Positions 8,479 through 16,686 of a stretch of DNA of 64,000 bases are shown here, piece by piece. Origin of the DNA: JASJAR01 sp039198225 (GTDB lineage Bacteria > Pseudomonadota > Alphaproteobacteria > Rhodobacterales > Rhodobacteraceae); assembly GCA_039198225.1 (NCBI GenBank), contig JBCCTQ010000003.1, positions 1 to 64,000 of the forward strand. Direction: 5' to 3'. The translations under genes were made by a program, and so were the position numbers. Position 1 is the first letter of the stretch; each line of letters starts with the position of its first letter. The notes beneath the pieces are model-generated. The model saw only the letters and a list, made by a program, of their open reading frames with translations, ran no database searches and had not been told where the DNA came from.

Positions 8479-9084
8479 ATGTTTTACCGCCCCGAAGACG
8501 GCCATGGGCTCCCGCGGAACCCGTTCTCGGCCATCGTCGCACCGCGCCCCATCGGCTGGATCTCAACGCGGGCTGCGGACGGGAGCGAAAACCTCGCCCC
8601 CTATTCTTTCTTCAACGCGGTGGCCTATACCCCGCCCCAGGTCATGTTCGCCTCCGTCGGGGCAAAGCCCGACCGGAACGGGACCAAAGACACGATGGAG
8701 AATATCCGCGAAACCGGGGTGTTCTGCGTCAACCTCGTCTCCGAGGATTTTATCGAACAGATGAACACCTCGAGCGGGGGCTGGGATCGAGAAACCGACG
8801 AATTCGCCCATTCCGGCCTCGAGCGCGCAGCATGCGAGACAATCCCCTGTTCACGGGTCGCAGGCACCGCCGCGGCGCTCGAATGCAAACTTTCGGCCAT
8901 CCATCGACTTGAAGGCGCGCAAAACCTAGTGGCCTATGGAACGGTCACCGGCATCCATATCCGCGACGATTGCTTGGAAGACGGGTTTTTCAACCTCGAA
9001 AAGGTCCGCCCCGTCGCCCGCTGCGGTTATCTCGACTACGCGACCGTCACCGAACTCTTTAGCCTGGAGCGGCCAAAGGCTTAG
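8479..9084 (+). CDS. Flavin reductase-like (FMN-binding split barrel) protein
   Basis: A 201-aa protein of the flavin-reductase-like domain family that binds FMN. The conserved opening is NPFSAIVAPRPIGWISTRAAD, with LAPYSFFNAVAYTPPQVMFAS and the KDTMENIRETGVFCVNLVS segment, as in DIM6/NTAB-type proteins. I chose the ATG at 8479, which gives MFYRPEDGHG, because an AAGAG-containing site precedes it and the upstream extension looks non-coding and overlaps the divergent GNAT gene. The physiological electron acceptor is not visible. It may partner with an unlinked monooxygenase. Confidence 0.87.
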   Translation: MFYRPEDGHGLPRNPFSAIVAPRPIGWISTRAADGSENLAPYSFFNAVAYTPPQVMFASVGAKPDRNGTKDTMENIRETGVFCVNLVSEDFIEQMNTSSGGWDRETDEFAHSGLERAACETIPCSRVAGTAAALECKLSAIHRLEGAQNLVAYGTVTGIHIRDDCLEDGFFNLEKVRPVARCGYLDYATVTELFSLERPKA

Positions 9085-9137
9085 CGGGCCCGACGCTGGC
9101 CCTTTTTCCCACGACGCCGTCCGTGCCATAGGGTGCC

Positions 9138-9785
9138 ATGACCCGCCTCCCGAGCCCCACGACGATCCATCCAATCCGCCTTTCGGACGGCTCGGCCCAT
9201 AAGGGCACCGTTTACCTCAACGCGGTTCTCGATCATCCGAACATCGAGGTGGGCGACTACACCTATTATTCCGACCTCGACGGCGACCCGGCCGAGGATA
9301 TCGCCCAACGCCTTGCGCCTTATCTTTATCTCGGCGCGACGGACCGGCTGGTCATCGGGCGCTATTGCCAAATCGCCTCTGGAGTTCGGTTCATTACCGC
9401 AGGGGCAAACCATGCCACCGGAACGTTGACCGCTTTTCCGTTCCCGGTATTCGACCCCGCGACCATCCTCGATTTTCACCCCGACACGCGAGACACATTT
9501 GTCGGCCACGACGTCTGGCTCGGCTACGGCGCGCTGGTCTGTCCCGGAGCCCGGATCGGGTCGGGCGCCATTGTTGGTGCGGGCGCGGTGGTTCGGGGCG
9601 AAATTCCGCCCTACGCCGTCGTCACCGGGAACCCTGCCGAAGTTCGTCGCCTTCGCTTTTCCGACGCACATATCGCGGAGCTCCTCGCACTTGCGTGGTG
9701 GGATTGGCCGGCAGACCGGGTGGCCGCTGCCTGGCCCGCACTATCAAGCGGTGATGTTGCGCGATTGGCCGAATATGCGCCCTGA
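9138..9785 (+). CDS. Hexapeptide-repeat (XAT/CatB-type) acetyltransferase
   Basis: A 215-aa left-handed beta-helix O-acetyltransferase of the xenobiotic acetyltransferase type (CatB/Vat relatives). Hexapeptide repeats are seen around LVIGRYCQIASGVRFITAGANH, and again in FVGHDVWLGYGALVCPGARIGSGAIVGAGAVV. The His of GANH aligns with the catalytic histidine of the family. The C-terminal PPYAVVTGNPAEVRRLRF motif is typical. The substrate cannot be inferred; chromosomal members of this family often act on sugars rather than antibiotics. It follows the flavin-reductase gene in the same direction with a 53-base gap. Confidence 0.87.
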   Translation: MTRLPSPTTIHPIRLSDGSAHKGTVYLNAVLDHPNIEVGDYTYYSDLDGDPAEDIAQRLAPYLYLGATDRLVIGRYCQIASGVRFITAGANHATGTLTAFPFPVFDPATILDFHPDTRDTFVGHDVWLGYGALVCPGARIGSGAIVGAGAVVRGEIPPYAVVTGNPAEVRRLRFSDAHIAELLALAWWDWPADRVAAAWPALSSGDVARLAEYAP

Positions 9786-9844
9786 CCCCCGTTTCGCCGC
9801 CACGGCCTCCGCGCTATGGCGAAAGGGCATGAAAGGAGACGGGC

Positions 9845-10720
9845 ATGGCGGATCTCAAAATCGGTATCATCGGTGGATCGGGCGTCTACGAGATCGATGG
9901 GCTGGAAGATGCGAGGTGGCAATCGGTGGACACGCCCTGGGGCGCACCGTCCGATGAAATCCTCACCGGCCGCCTCGCCGGTGCCGAATTTGCCTTCCTC
10001 CCCCGCCATGGACGCGGCCACCGCCAAAGCCCCACGAGCGTGCCTTACCGGGCCAATATCGACGCGCTGAAGCGCATCGGGGTTACGGATGTGGTGAGCG
10101 TCTCGGCCTGCGGGTCGTTCCGGGAAGAGATGGCGCCCGGAGATTTCGTGGTCGTCGACCAATTCATCGACCGCACCTTTGCCCGGGAAAAGAGTTTTTT
10201 CGGTCCGGGCTGCGTGGCCCATGTGAGTGTGGCCCATCCCACCTGCCCTCGGCTCGGTGCGGCCTGCCTTACGACTGGCCGCGCGGCAGGTGTGACCATG
10301 CATGACGGCGGGACCTATCTTGCCATGGAGGGTCCCCAATTCTCGACCCTGGCGGAATCGAAGCTCTACCGGGATGTCTGGGGTGCGGATGTGATCGGGA
10401 TGACGAATATGCCGGAAGCCAAACTCGCCCGGGAGGCCGAGCTTTGCTATGCGAGCATCGCCATGGTCACCGATTACGATTCCTGGCACCCCGACCACGG
10501 CGAAGTGGATATATCCGACATTGTCCGGGTGATGGGCGGGAACGGCGAAAAAGCCCGCGCCCTGATCGGCGGCCTCCCGGACGCCATTGGCGAGCGCCCG
10601 TTTCCTTGCCCCCACGGCTGCGATCGGGCGTTGGAATATGCGTTAATCACCCGCCCTGAGGCCCGGGACCCTGCACTTCTGGCCAAGCTCGACGCGGTGG
10701 CAGGACGGGTCCTGCCTTAG
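9845..10720 (+). CDS. mtnP: S-methyl-5'-thioadenosine phosphorylase
   Basis: Purine phosphorylase that splits methylthioadenosine into adenine and methylthioribose-1-phosphate in methionine salvage, 291 aa. Family motifs: IGIIGGSGVYEIDGL (phosphate site), FLPRHGRGHRQSP, VSVSACGSFREEM, and the substrate-binding EGPQFSTLAESK and GMTNMPEAKLARE. An AAAGGAGACGGGC ribosome-binding site precedes the ATG. It is followed after 10 bases by a terminator shared with the convergent znuA. Neighbouring methionine-salvage genes are absent here. Confidence 0.95.
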   Translation: MADLKIGIIGGSGVYEIDGLEDARWQSVDTPWGAPSDEILTGRLAGAEFAFLPRHGRGHRQSPTSVPYRANIDALKRIGVTDVVSVSACGSFREEMAPGDFVVVDQFIDRTFAREKSFFGPGCVAHVSVAHPTCPRLGAACLTTGRAAGVTMHDGGTYLAMEGPQFSTLAESKLYRDVWGADVIGMTNMPEAKLAREAELCYASIAMVTDYDSWHPDHGEVDISDIVRVMGGNGEKARALIGGLPDAIGERPFPCPHGCDRALEYALITRPEARDPALLAKLDAVAGRVLP

Positions 10721-10730
10721 GGCCGAAGGC

Positions 10731-10772
10731 CACCCCGCCGCCCGGACGATAATCCATGCGGCGGGGTGTTTT
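10731..10772 (+). terminator. Terminator of mtnP
   Basis: An 11-bp stem CACCCCGCCGC / GCGGCGGGGTG with a 16-base loop, followed by TTTT. It sits in the 57-bp gap between convergent mtnP and znuA. Confidence 0.75.
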
Positions 10773-10777
10773 CGAGA

Positions 10778-11917
10778 CTATGAACCCAAAGCCTGGGACA
10801 GGGTCATCGCATTGTGGCGCATCATGTCGATATAGGTCGCAGCGGGCCCTTCCGCGCCCGACAGGGCGTCCGAGTAAAGCGTGCCCCCCACAATCGCCCC
10901 GGTCTCGCTGGCGATCTGCTCGATCAGACGATTGTCGGTGATCGTTTCGACGAAGACCGCTGAGATACTCTCTTCGCGGATCTGGGTGATGAGCTCGGCC
11001 ACATCCGCCGCTGACGCTTCGCTTTCGGTGCTGAGACCCTGGGGCGCTTCGAATTCCAATCCGTAATGGGCCGCGAGATAGCCGAACGCATCATGGGAGG
11101 TGACGATGGTGCGGCGCTCTTCGGGGATCGCGGCCATCATCAGATCGATATCGGCTTCGAGCGCTTCGAGTTCGGCCACGTATGCGGCCCGGTTCTCATA
11201 GAAGGCGGCCGCGTTGCTCGGATCTTCTTTGGCAAGCGCGGCGGTGATGTTGTCGACATAAACGAGGGCATTCTCAATGCTCTGCCAGGCATGGGGGTCA
11301 AAGGCCCCATGGTCGTGGCCGGCATGGGCATCCCCGTGGTCGTCATGGTCGTCGTGATCCGACAGTTCAGCCTGCTCTTCGCCATGCTCGTCCCCGTGGT
11401 CGTGGTCGTGCTCGGCAGAGGCCTGCTCTTCGGCGTGCTCATCCCCATGGTCATGGTCATGCTCGGCCGACGCGTGATCTTCGTCGCCGTGTTCACCCCC
11501 ATGGTCGTCATGGTCGGCATGCTCTTCGCCGTGTTCGTCCCCATGCTCATCGTGCTCGTCGAATTCCAAAGGATCGATCCCGGCGGTGGCCACGACGAGT
11601 TCCCCGTCAAAAGACGCCGCTTCTGCAAGGCGCTCGAGCCAGCCTTCGAATTCGAGGCCATTCATAAACAAGACCTCAGCCCCGCTTACCGCCGCCGCGG
11701 CCTGGGGTGTGGGCTGGTACACGTGGGCGTCGCCATCGGGCCCCACGAGCGTAGTCAAGGCGATGTGTTCTCCCCCGATGCGCTGCACCATATCGCCCAG
11801 GATCGAGAACGTGGCGACAACGGGGATTGGCTCTTCGGCCGCGGCCATCCCCGGCAATGCGAGAGAAGCCGCGACGAGGGCAGTGGCAGATTTCAGATAT
11901 GTCCGGCGCGATGACAT
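10778..11917 (-). CDS. znuA: Zinc ABC transporter substrate-binding protein with long His-rich loop
   Basis: Periplasmic zinc-binding lipocalin-independent cluster A-I protein, 379 aa. The N-terminus SRRTYLKSATALVAASLAL fits a twin-arginine signal, cleaved near MAAAEE. Zinc ligands by alignment are H65 (DAHVYQPT), H209 (DPHAW), H275 (TSHDAFGY) and D328 (ETITDNR). Between residues 120 and 205 is an unusually long acidic loop with 22 histidines, including two tandem copies of an 18-residue SAEHDHDHGDEH-type unit. It is the last gene of zur-orf43-znuCB-znuA. AztC is an alternative name for relatives in Paracoccus, but aztD is absent here. Confidence 0.93.
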   Translation of the reverse strand: MSSRRTYLKSATALVAASLALPGMAAAEEPIPVVATFSILGDMVQRIGGEHIALTTLVGPDGDAHVYQPTPQAAAAVSGAEVLFMNGLEFEGWLERLAEAASFDGELVVATAGIDPLEFDEHDEHGDEHGEEHADHDDHGGEHGDEDHASAEHDHDHGDEHAEEQASAEHDHDHGDEHGEEQAELSDHDDHDDHGDAHAGHDHGAFDPHAWQSIENALVYVDNITAALAKEDPSNAAAFYENRAAYVAELEALEADIDLMMAAIPEERRTIVTSHDAFGYLAAHYGLEFEAPQGLSTESEASAADVAELITQIREESISAVFVETITDNRLIEQIASETGAIVGGTLYSDALSGAEGPAATYIDMMRHNAMTLSQALGS

Positions 11918-11927
11918 GGTCGTCCTT

Positions 11928-12797
11928 TCAAGTTTTGAAGTGGCGGCGCGGCAGGGCTTGGGCCAACAGCCCCCCCACCGGTCCAATGAAAACGGAAGCG
12001 CCATAGGCAATTCCCGCGACCAGAATGATCGCAGGGCCCGACGGCAGACTGTAGTGATAAGAGAGCAAGAGCCCGGCGACGCAGGACACGGCCGCAATAA
12101 GTGCCGAGACCATGAGCAACCCGCCGATGCCGGTTGTCCAAAACCGCGCGGCGGCGGCCGGCAGGATCATGATGCCCACTGCCATGAGCGTCCCCAAGGC
12201 GTGAAAGCCCGCTACGAGGTTCATCACCACGAGGCTCAGAAACACAAAATGGGTCACGGCGCTGAGTTTGCTGACCGAGCGAAGGAATTGCGGGTCGGCG
12301 CATTCGAGAACGAGGGGCCGAAACAAGAGCGCCAGGGTCAGAACCGACAGGCTGGCGATCGAGCAGAGAAGGATCAAAGCCGCATTGTCGAGAGCCAAGA
12401 CGGTCCCGAAGAGGACATGCATGAGGTCAACATTGCTGCCGCGCGTCGACACGATGAGCACGCCGAGGGCCAAGGAGATGAGATAGAAGGCGGCAAGGCT
12501 CGCATCTTCTTTAAGCGCCGTTGCCCGCGACACGAGCCCCGAAGCCAGGGCCACCACCATGCCGGCCACGAGCCCGCCGATGGTCATGGCACCGAGCGAA
12601 AGCCCCGAGACCAAGTAGCCGATGGCCGCACCGGGCAAAATGGCGTGCGCCATCGCATCGCCGGTCAAACTCATCCGCCGGAGCATCAGGAACACCCCCA
12701 CCGGCGTCGACCCGACCGAGATGGCCAAACAGCCCAAAAGGGCGCGGCGCATGAAACCGAACTCCGCGAACGGCAAAAACAGGGCGTCCCAGATCAT
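11928..12797 (-). CDS. znuB: Zinc ABC transporter permease
   Basis: ABC-3 family integral-membrane permease, 289 aa, with about eight or nine hydrophobic segments. Typical stretches are RRALLGCLAISVGSTPVGVF and LRRMSLTGDAMAHAILPGAA, the latter being the conserved loop contacting the ATPase. The start ATG at 12797 overlaps the znuC stop (ATGA), so an upstream 16-residue extension is rejected. It is followed by znuA after 10 bases. It moves zinc delivered by ZnuA across the inner membrane. Confidence 0.92.
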   Translation of the reverse strand: MIWDALFLPFAEFGFMRRALLGCLAISVGSTPVGVFLMLRRMSLTGDAMAHAILPGAAIGYLVSGLSLGAMTIGGLVAGMVVALASGLVSRATALKEDASLAAFYLISLALGVLIVSTRGSNVDLMHVLFGTVLALDNAALILLCSIASLSVLTLALLFRPLVLECADPQFLRSVSKLSAVTHFVFLSLVVMNLVAGFHALGTLMAVGIMILPAAAARFWTTGIGGLLMVSALIAAVSCVAGLLLSYHYSLPSGPAIILVAGIAYGASVFIGPVGGLLAQALPRRHFKT

Positions 12798-13534
12798 GCG
12801 GCACTCTTTCCGCAGATATGGGGCGTGCTGGCACAGGCTTCGCACATGGCCCGGGCGCGGGCATGGTTTTCAGGGGTCAGCACCTGCCCGGTGGGTCCGT
12901 GGGCCACAAGCTCCCGCGCGAGCATCAAGGTTCGCGGGAAATGGGCGCGCACGGTTTCGTGGTCATGGAGGACAGCGATCACCGTCCGCCCCTCCCCGTG
13001 CCAGGATCGCACCACGCCTAGGAGATCGGCCATGGTGCGGGCATCGATGGCCGAGAAGGGTTCATCGAGAAGGACGAGCTTGGCGTCTTGGAGAAGCAGA
13101 CGCGCGAAGAGGACGCGCTGCATTTGACCGCCCGAAAGCGATCCGATGGGGCGCTTCTCAAATCCTGTGAGCCCGACTGCGGCCAGGGCTGCGTCGATCC
13201 GCCTGCCCCCACTCCGACCGAGCCAACCAAATGCGCCGATCTCATGCCAAAGCCCCATGGCCACCAGATCGACCACCGACATCGGAAAGCTCCGGTCGAT
13301 ATCCGATTGTTGGGGAAGATAGGCGATGTCTTCGCGGGTGATCCCGCCAAAGGAGACGTGGCCCGCCAGCGGCGACAGCGCCCCGGTCACGCCTTTCAGA
13401 AGGGTAGACTTGCCCGCCCCGTTGGGGCCGACGATGGCGGTGAGGCTGCCGTCAGCAATCTCCGTCTCAAGCTGGTGGACCGCCGGGTGCCGGTCATAGC
13501 CAAGCGTCAGGTCTTGAAAACTAAGCGCTGCCAT
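12794..13534 (-). CDS. znuC: Zinc ABC transporter ATP-binding protein
   Basis: ABC ATPase, 246 aa. Walker A GPNGAGKST, Q-loop YLPQQSDID, signature LSGGQMQR, Walker B LVLLDEPFSAID and the H-loop VLHDHE are all intact. I chose the ATG at 13534, giving MAALSFQDLTLGYDRH, since the upstream frame is Arg-rich and antisense in character. The start overlaps the stop of a 43-aa membrane peptide gene by one base, and the end overlaps znuB. The C-terminal His/Cys-containing tail (CEACASTPHICG) might bind metal. Confidence 0.93.
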   Translation of the reverse strand: MAALSFQDLTLGYDRHPAVHQLETEIADGSLTAIVGPNGAGKSTLLKGVTGALSPLAGHVSFGGITREDIAYLPQQSDIDRSFPMSVVDLVAMGLWHEIGAFGWLGRSGGRRIDAALAAVGLTGFEKRPIGSLSGGQMQRVLFARLLLQDAKLVLLDEPFSAIDARTMADLLGVVRSWHGEGRTVIAVLHDHETVRAHFPRTLMLARELVAHGPTGQVLTPENHARARAMCEACASTPHICGKSAA

Positions 13535-13665
13535 CAGAGCGCCCCCGGCGTCGCGGTGGCCCAAAAGAACCCGACCCAAAGGGCGGCCACGATCAACGCG
13601 GCTCCGGCCAGCCTCGGTCCTGCGCCCGCGAGGAGCAAGCCAATCGCGCGTCCCCGGGTTTTCAT
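13534..13665 (-). CDS. Small single-span membrane peptide between zur and znuC
   Basis: A 43-residue frame beginning MKTRGRAIGLLLAGAGPRL and containing one strongly hydrophobic stretch (AGAALIVAALWVGFFWATA). Its ATG overlaps the zur stop (ATGA) and its TGA overlaps the znuC ATG (TGATG), so it is knit into the operon by translational coupling at both ends. The positively charged N-terminus suggests an inside-in orientation with a short periplasmic tail. I do not know a named family. The function is open: it could assist the ZnuBC complex or simply preserve coupling. Confidence 0.6.
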   Translation of the reverse strand: MKTRGRAIGLLLAGAGPRLAGAALIVAALWVGFFWATATPGAL

Positions 13666-14063
13666 GAGATCGTCTGCTCGGGCCCGCAATCGGCGCAGAT
13701 CCCGTGGACCTCGATAATGTGGCGCACCGGTGCAAAGCCCGACTTTCCGACCGCCCGCGACATGGTCGCCACGACCTCAGGGGCCACGGTCTCTTCGACG
13801 AGCCCGCACCCATCGCAGATCGAGAGGATGGCTTCGTGGCGTTGGTCCGCGCATTGGCAGAGCATGTAGGAGTTGAGCGATTCCAACCGATGGACGAGCC
13901 CCTGGTCCGCCAGCGTGTTCAATGCGCGGTAAACCGTCATGGGGGCGGCCTTGGGGTTTGAAGCGCGCATTTCAGCAAGTATGTCATAAGCCGAAAGAGG
14001 CCCCTTGGCCCGGCGCAGTGCCTCGAGCACCTCTAAGCGCAATGCCTCGCCTCGCTTACCCAT
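13662..14063 (-). CDS. zur: Fur-family zinc uptake regulator Zur
   Basis: Fur-family repressor, 133 aa. An N-terminal winged helix (SAYDILAEMRASNPKAAPMTVYRALNTLADQG, split here by the DNA-recognition helix TVYRAL) precedes the dimerisation domain, which has two CxxC structural-zinc pairs (CDGC, CADC) and HHE-type ligands (HRLESLN, HEAI). It heads the zinc-transport operon, which supports Zur rather than Fur, Mur or Irr. I chose the ATG at 14063 (MGKRGEAL) because the upstream frame crosses the Zur-box palindrome. It is presumably autoregulated through that box 37 bases upstream. Confidence 0.9.
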   Translation of the reverse strand: MGKRGEALRLEVLEALRRAKGPLSAYDILAEMRASNPKAAPMTVYRALNTLADQGLVHRLESLNSYMLCQCADQRHEAILSICDGCGLVEETVAPEVVATMSRAVGKSGFAPVRHIIEVHGICADCGPEQTIS

Positions 14064-14099
14064 GATCTGAAACGCACCCCCATAATAACCCGTCAGGTT

Positions 14100-14112
14100 G
14101 TTATAGTATAAC
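14100..14112. promoter_or_regulatory. Candidate Zur box
   Basis: Perfect palindrome GTTATA-G-TATAAC lies 37 bases before the zur start in an otherwise GC-rich sequence. It resembles known alphaproteobacterial Zur operators (TGTTATnnnATAACA-like). Its AT-rich halves could overlap a -10 element. The position suits autoregulation of the zur-znuCBA operon. Confidence 0.7.
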
Positions 14113-14584
14113 GACTTATGGGCTCGCAAGGCCCGCCGGTTTAGAGCAGCGGCAAAATTTAGAGGGCATTTGGGACCCGGAATGGCCCCTTGGATCTGCA
14201 AAAACTCCGACCCGTTCGGTCGTTCAGGAATTCCGCACGGCACTGCCCACTTGAACGCAAGTGCCCAGCGGACCGCATCGCGGCGCGTTGGTGCGCCCAG
14301 GGCGCCGTGAGAAGAGTATCCGGCGGATTGGGCGAACGGGACGCCGCTAAAGGCGTCCAAACTGGCAATCGCCGTCCCAACACCAGTGGTCAGGCCGAAT
14401 GGGTCTGCCAGTTGGGCTGTGGCCCAACGGTCTTAGCGGGCACCGGACCGGGCGCTCCTACGATCGTCGGTCAGAAAAGACTGCTCGTCCGACGCGCTGT
14501 CTCGTTCAGAGTAAGCAGGCAAGGCGAATGGCCGGGCTGCGCCTCGCGCCGCCCGGCCCCGTGACCCCGGTTGCTCCCAGGGCT
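14113..14584. other. Gene-free stretch between the zur promoter and the bactofilin gene
   Basis: About 470 bases without a convincing gene. Open frames on the plus strand are Arg/Gly/Pro-rich and match no family. No tRNA, RNase P or tmRNA landmarks are seen. Short inverted repeats occur (for example GACGCC/GGCGTC near 14340-14360), so an uncharacterised RNA cannot be excluded. Confidence 0.4.
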
Positions 14585-15109
14585 TTAGGAGGCTTTCTCA
14601 GCCGCCGCGCCGTTGCCGACGGGCGTCCGCGGAAGCGGTTTCGCACCCGAGACGCCGGTGCTCAGCGGATCTTCTTGGCGCTGAACCGAACCCTCGAAAT
14701 GGGCACCGCTCTCTATGGCGATGGTCTTGTGGATGATGTCACCCTCGACCCGCGCCGTAGACGTCAAGCGGACCTTGAGGCCCCGCACCTTGCCGATGAT
14801 GCGACCGTTGACAACCACGTCGTCAGCAATGCACTCGCCTTTGACGATGGCACCTTCGCCGACAGTGAGGAGATGGGCGCGGATATCGCCTTCCACATTG
14901 CCTTCGATGTTGACGTCGCCGCTCGTTTTGATGTTGCCCGAGATCGTCAGATCTGCCGACAGGACACTCGCGGGCGGCTTGGCCTTTGGTGTCGAGGACG
15001 GCGCGAAATCGGTCGAAGTCTTCGCTGTGCTCATGGTTGAGGGGGCCTTTTTCTCTGCTGCTGCCTCTGGTTTGGGGGCAGGCTCGTTGGTTTGCTTTTT
15101 AGAAAACAT
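14585..15109 (-). CDS. Bactofilin (polymer-forming cytoskeletal protein)
   Basis: A 174-aa bactofilin (DUF583) that self-assembles into filaments near the membrane and organises wall enzymes. The central beta-helical core runs from LSADLTISGNIKTSGDVNIEG to about residue 145, with repeating G-x-V/I turns. It is flanked by disordered Pro/Ala/Lys-rich N- and C-terminal tails. Its start overlaps the end of the M23 peptidase gene by 11 bases. That arrangement, a LytM peptidase plus bactofilin, is a recurrent pair in which the bactofilin localises the hydrolase. Confidence 0.93.
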   Translation of the reverse strand: MFSKKQTNEPAPKPEAAAEKKAPSTMSTAKTSTDFAPSSTPKAKPPASVLSADLTISGNIKTSGDVNIEGNVEGDIRAHLLTVGEGAIVKGECIADDVVVNGRIIGKVRGLKVRLTSTARVEGDIIHKTIAIESGAHFEGSVQRQEDPLSTGVSGAKPLPRTPVGNGAAAEKAS

Positions 15110-16415
15110 CTCTCGCAGCCTTGATGAACTTCATGGGATTGACGGGGTCACCATTTACGCGCACCTCGTAGTGAAGATGCGTACCTGTCGATCGCCCCGT
15201 GTTGCCCATATCACCAATGTGGTCTCCACGCGAGACCGTTTGCCCCACATCAACACGGATCTTCGACAGATGCGCGTAGCGTGTTTCCACGCCAAACGCA
15301 TGTTTGATTTTGATGAGATTACCATATCCGGACTGGCGGCCGGCAAAAATTACGGTTCCGTCGGCGGTCGTATGGATGTCGAGCCCATGGGCGCCCGCAA
15401 AGTCCGTCCCGTTATGCATCCGACCCCAACGCGGGCCGAAGCCCGACGTGTAGCGGAAGCTCCCGAAGACGGGCATCGCAAAGGGCGTCTGTTGCACCGC
15501 AATCCGGTAAAGGTTCAGCTCATCTAGTTGTTTTAAAAGGGTTTGCGCGCGAAGCGTTTCCGCATCCGGCGGCGCGCCCTTGGTGGAAAATGCGATCTCA
15601 GTCAGCGGGCCACCCTGGCCCGAATAGGCCGCGCGGACCTGATCAATGATGCTGTCCGCTTGAAGACCCGCATCGCTGAACATGTCGGCCAAGGGCTTCA
15701 TCGACACAGCTACGGCATCTTCGATTTGACTGAAGATCCGGTCGTTGCGTTCATCGAGAAGTTGGCGTTCGAACTCCATTTCGGCGAGCCGGGTTTCCGC
15801 TTCGGCAACGAACTGTTCCATCCCGTCCCGCTCGGCGGCCGTGTCCGCGAGGGCTTGGGCGACAAGATCAAGGGCACCGGTCGCCGCACTTGGAGCAGCG
15901 GTGCCGGCGGCCGTATTGCCGTCCAGACGGGCAACGAGGCTCCGGTGCTGATCGCGGGCCGCATCGCGGTCTTTAACCGCACGGCGGAGCGTGGCTTGAA
16001 TCACTTCAATGCCCCGGTCGAGTTCCCGGCGCCGCTCTTCATTGGCCAAAAGCCGGGTCTGCATATCGGAGACTTCACCCAAGGCAGCGGCGAAACGGGC
16101 CTGGGCCTCCTGGGCGGCCTCCGCGGCTTCGTTGCGCTGGGAGGCAATCGTGTTGAGCCGCTCTTCGTAGATCTGGCGCTCACGCTCGGCCTGTTCCCGG
16201 GCATTCCCGGCGGTGATCGAGTCCATCAGGAGGATGGCCGAGGCAATGATCGTCCAACCGATGAGGAGAGCCGAGCCGGAGACAGCCACAAGCTGGGTCC
16301 GCGGGCTCAGACGGATGAAACGGGTTTCGGTGGACGAACGGAGAAACAGCCGCTGTTCTGGGAACAGACGCTCTAGCCGCGCATTCATGCGGATGGCAAA
16401 GGGCTGTCGCAACAT
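15099..16415 (-). CDS. M23/LytM-family peptidase with coiled coil
   Basis: A 438-aa inner-membrane-anchored murein endopeptidase homologue. Residues about 45-70 form one transmembrane segment (LVAVSGSALLIGWTIIASAI). Residues 75-230 are a long heptad-rich coiled coil. The C-terminal M23 domain contains the zinc motif region HNGTDFAGAHGLDI and the closing THLHYEVRVNG (HxH). The catalytic elements look complete, so it is likely an active cross-link hydrolase rather than an EnvC-type activator. It is operonic with the downstream bactofilin. A start at the second Met (MNARLERLF) is possible. Confidence 0.92.
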   Translation of the reverse strand: MLRQPFAIRMNARLERLFPEQRLFLRSSTETRFIRLSPRTQLVAVSGSALLIGWTIIASAILLMDSITAGNAREQAERERQIYEERLNTIASQRNEAAEAAQEAQARFAAALGEVSDMQTRLLANEERRRELDRGIEVIQATLRRAVKDRDAARDQHRSLVARLDGNTAAGTAAPSAATGALDLVAQALADTAAERDGMEQFVAEAETRLAEMEFERQLLDERNDRIFSQIEDAVAVSMKPLADMFSDAGLQADSIIDQVRAAYSGQGGPLTEIAFSTKGAPPDAETLRAQTLLKQLDELNLYRIAVQQTPFAMPVFGSFRYTSGFGPRWGRMHNGTDFAGAHGLDIHTTADGTVIFAGRQSGYGNLIKIKHAFGVETRYAHLSKIRVDVGQTVSRGDHIGDMGNTGRSTGTHLHYEVRVNGDPVNPMKFIKAARDVF

Positions 16416-16686
16416 TCTGTCCTACGCTGTCCCGGGCGTTGAATCCGTGGTCCATTCGAACGCTGGATACGCCGCATTTTGTTAACCTTCAGTGCAGGCT
16501 GTCGCAACAAAATCGGACAAAATCAGGGCATTGTTGCGGAAGTTGCGACTTATTGGCGAATTTTTGCCGACAAAACCGCACTTGTTTTTGGGCCCTGTCG
16601 GGCGGGCCATCGGCCCACCCTCTGTAGCGTTTCGGTCGCCGATTGCTCGGCCAAGGGCACCCCCCAACGCGGCCGGGCTCTCGGAA

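Noticed and set aside
11320..11560. CRISPR-like periodicity in the znuA region
   Set aside because: The repeated GTGGTCGTGGTCGTG-type blocks are codon repeats encoding His/Asp in the loop, with no spacer structure.
11066..13170. Long plus-strand open frames opposite znuA and znuB (Val/Met-rich, then Arg/His/Gly-rich)
   Set aside because: They are antisense to the well-supported zinc operon; their composition mirrors the His-rich loop and the GC skew of the opposite strand.
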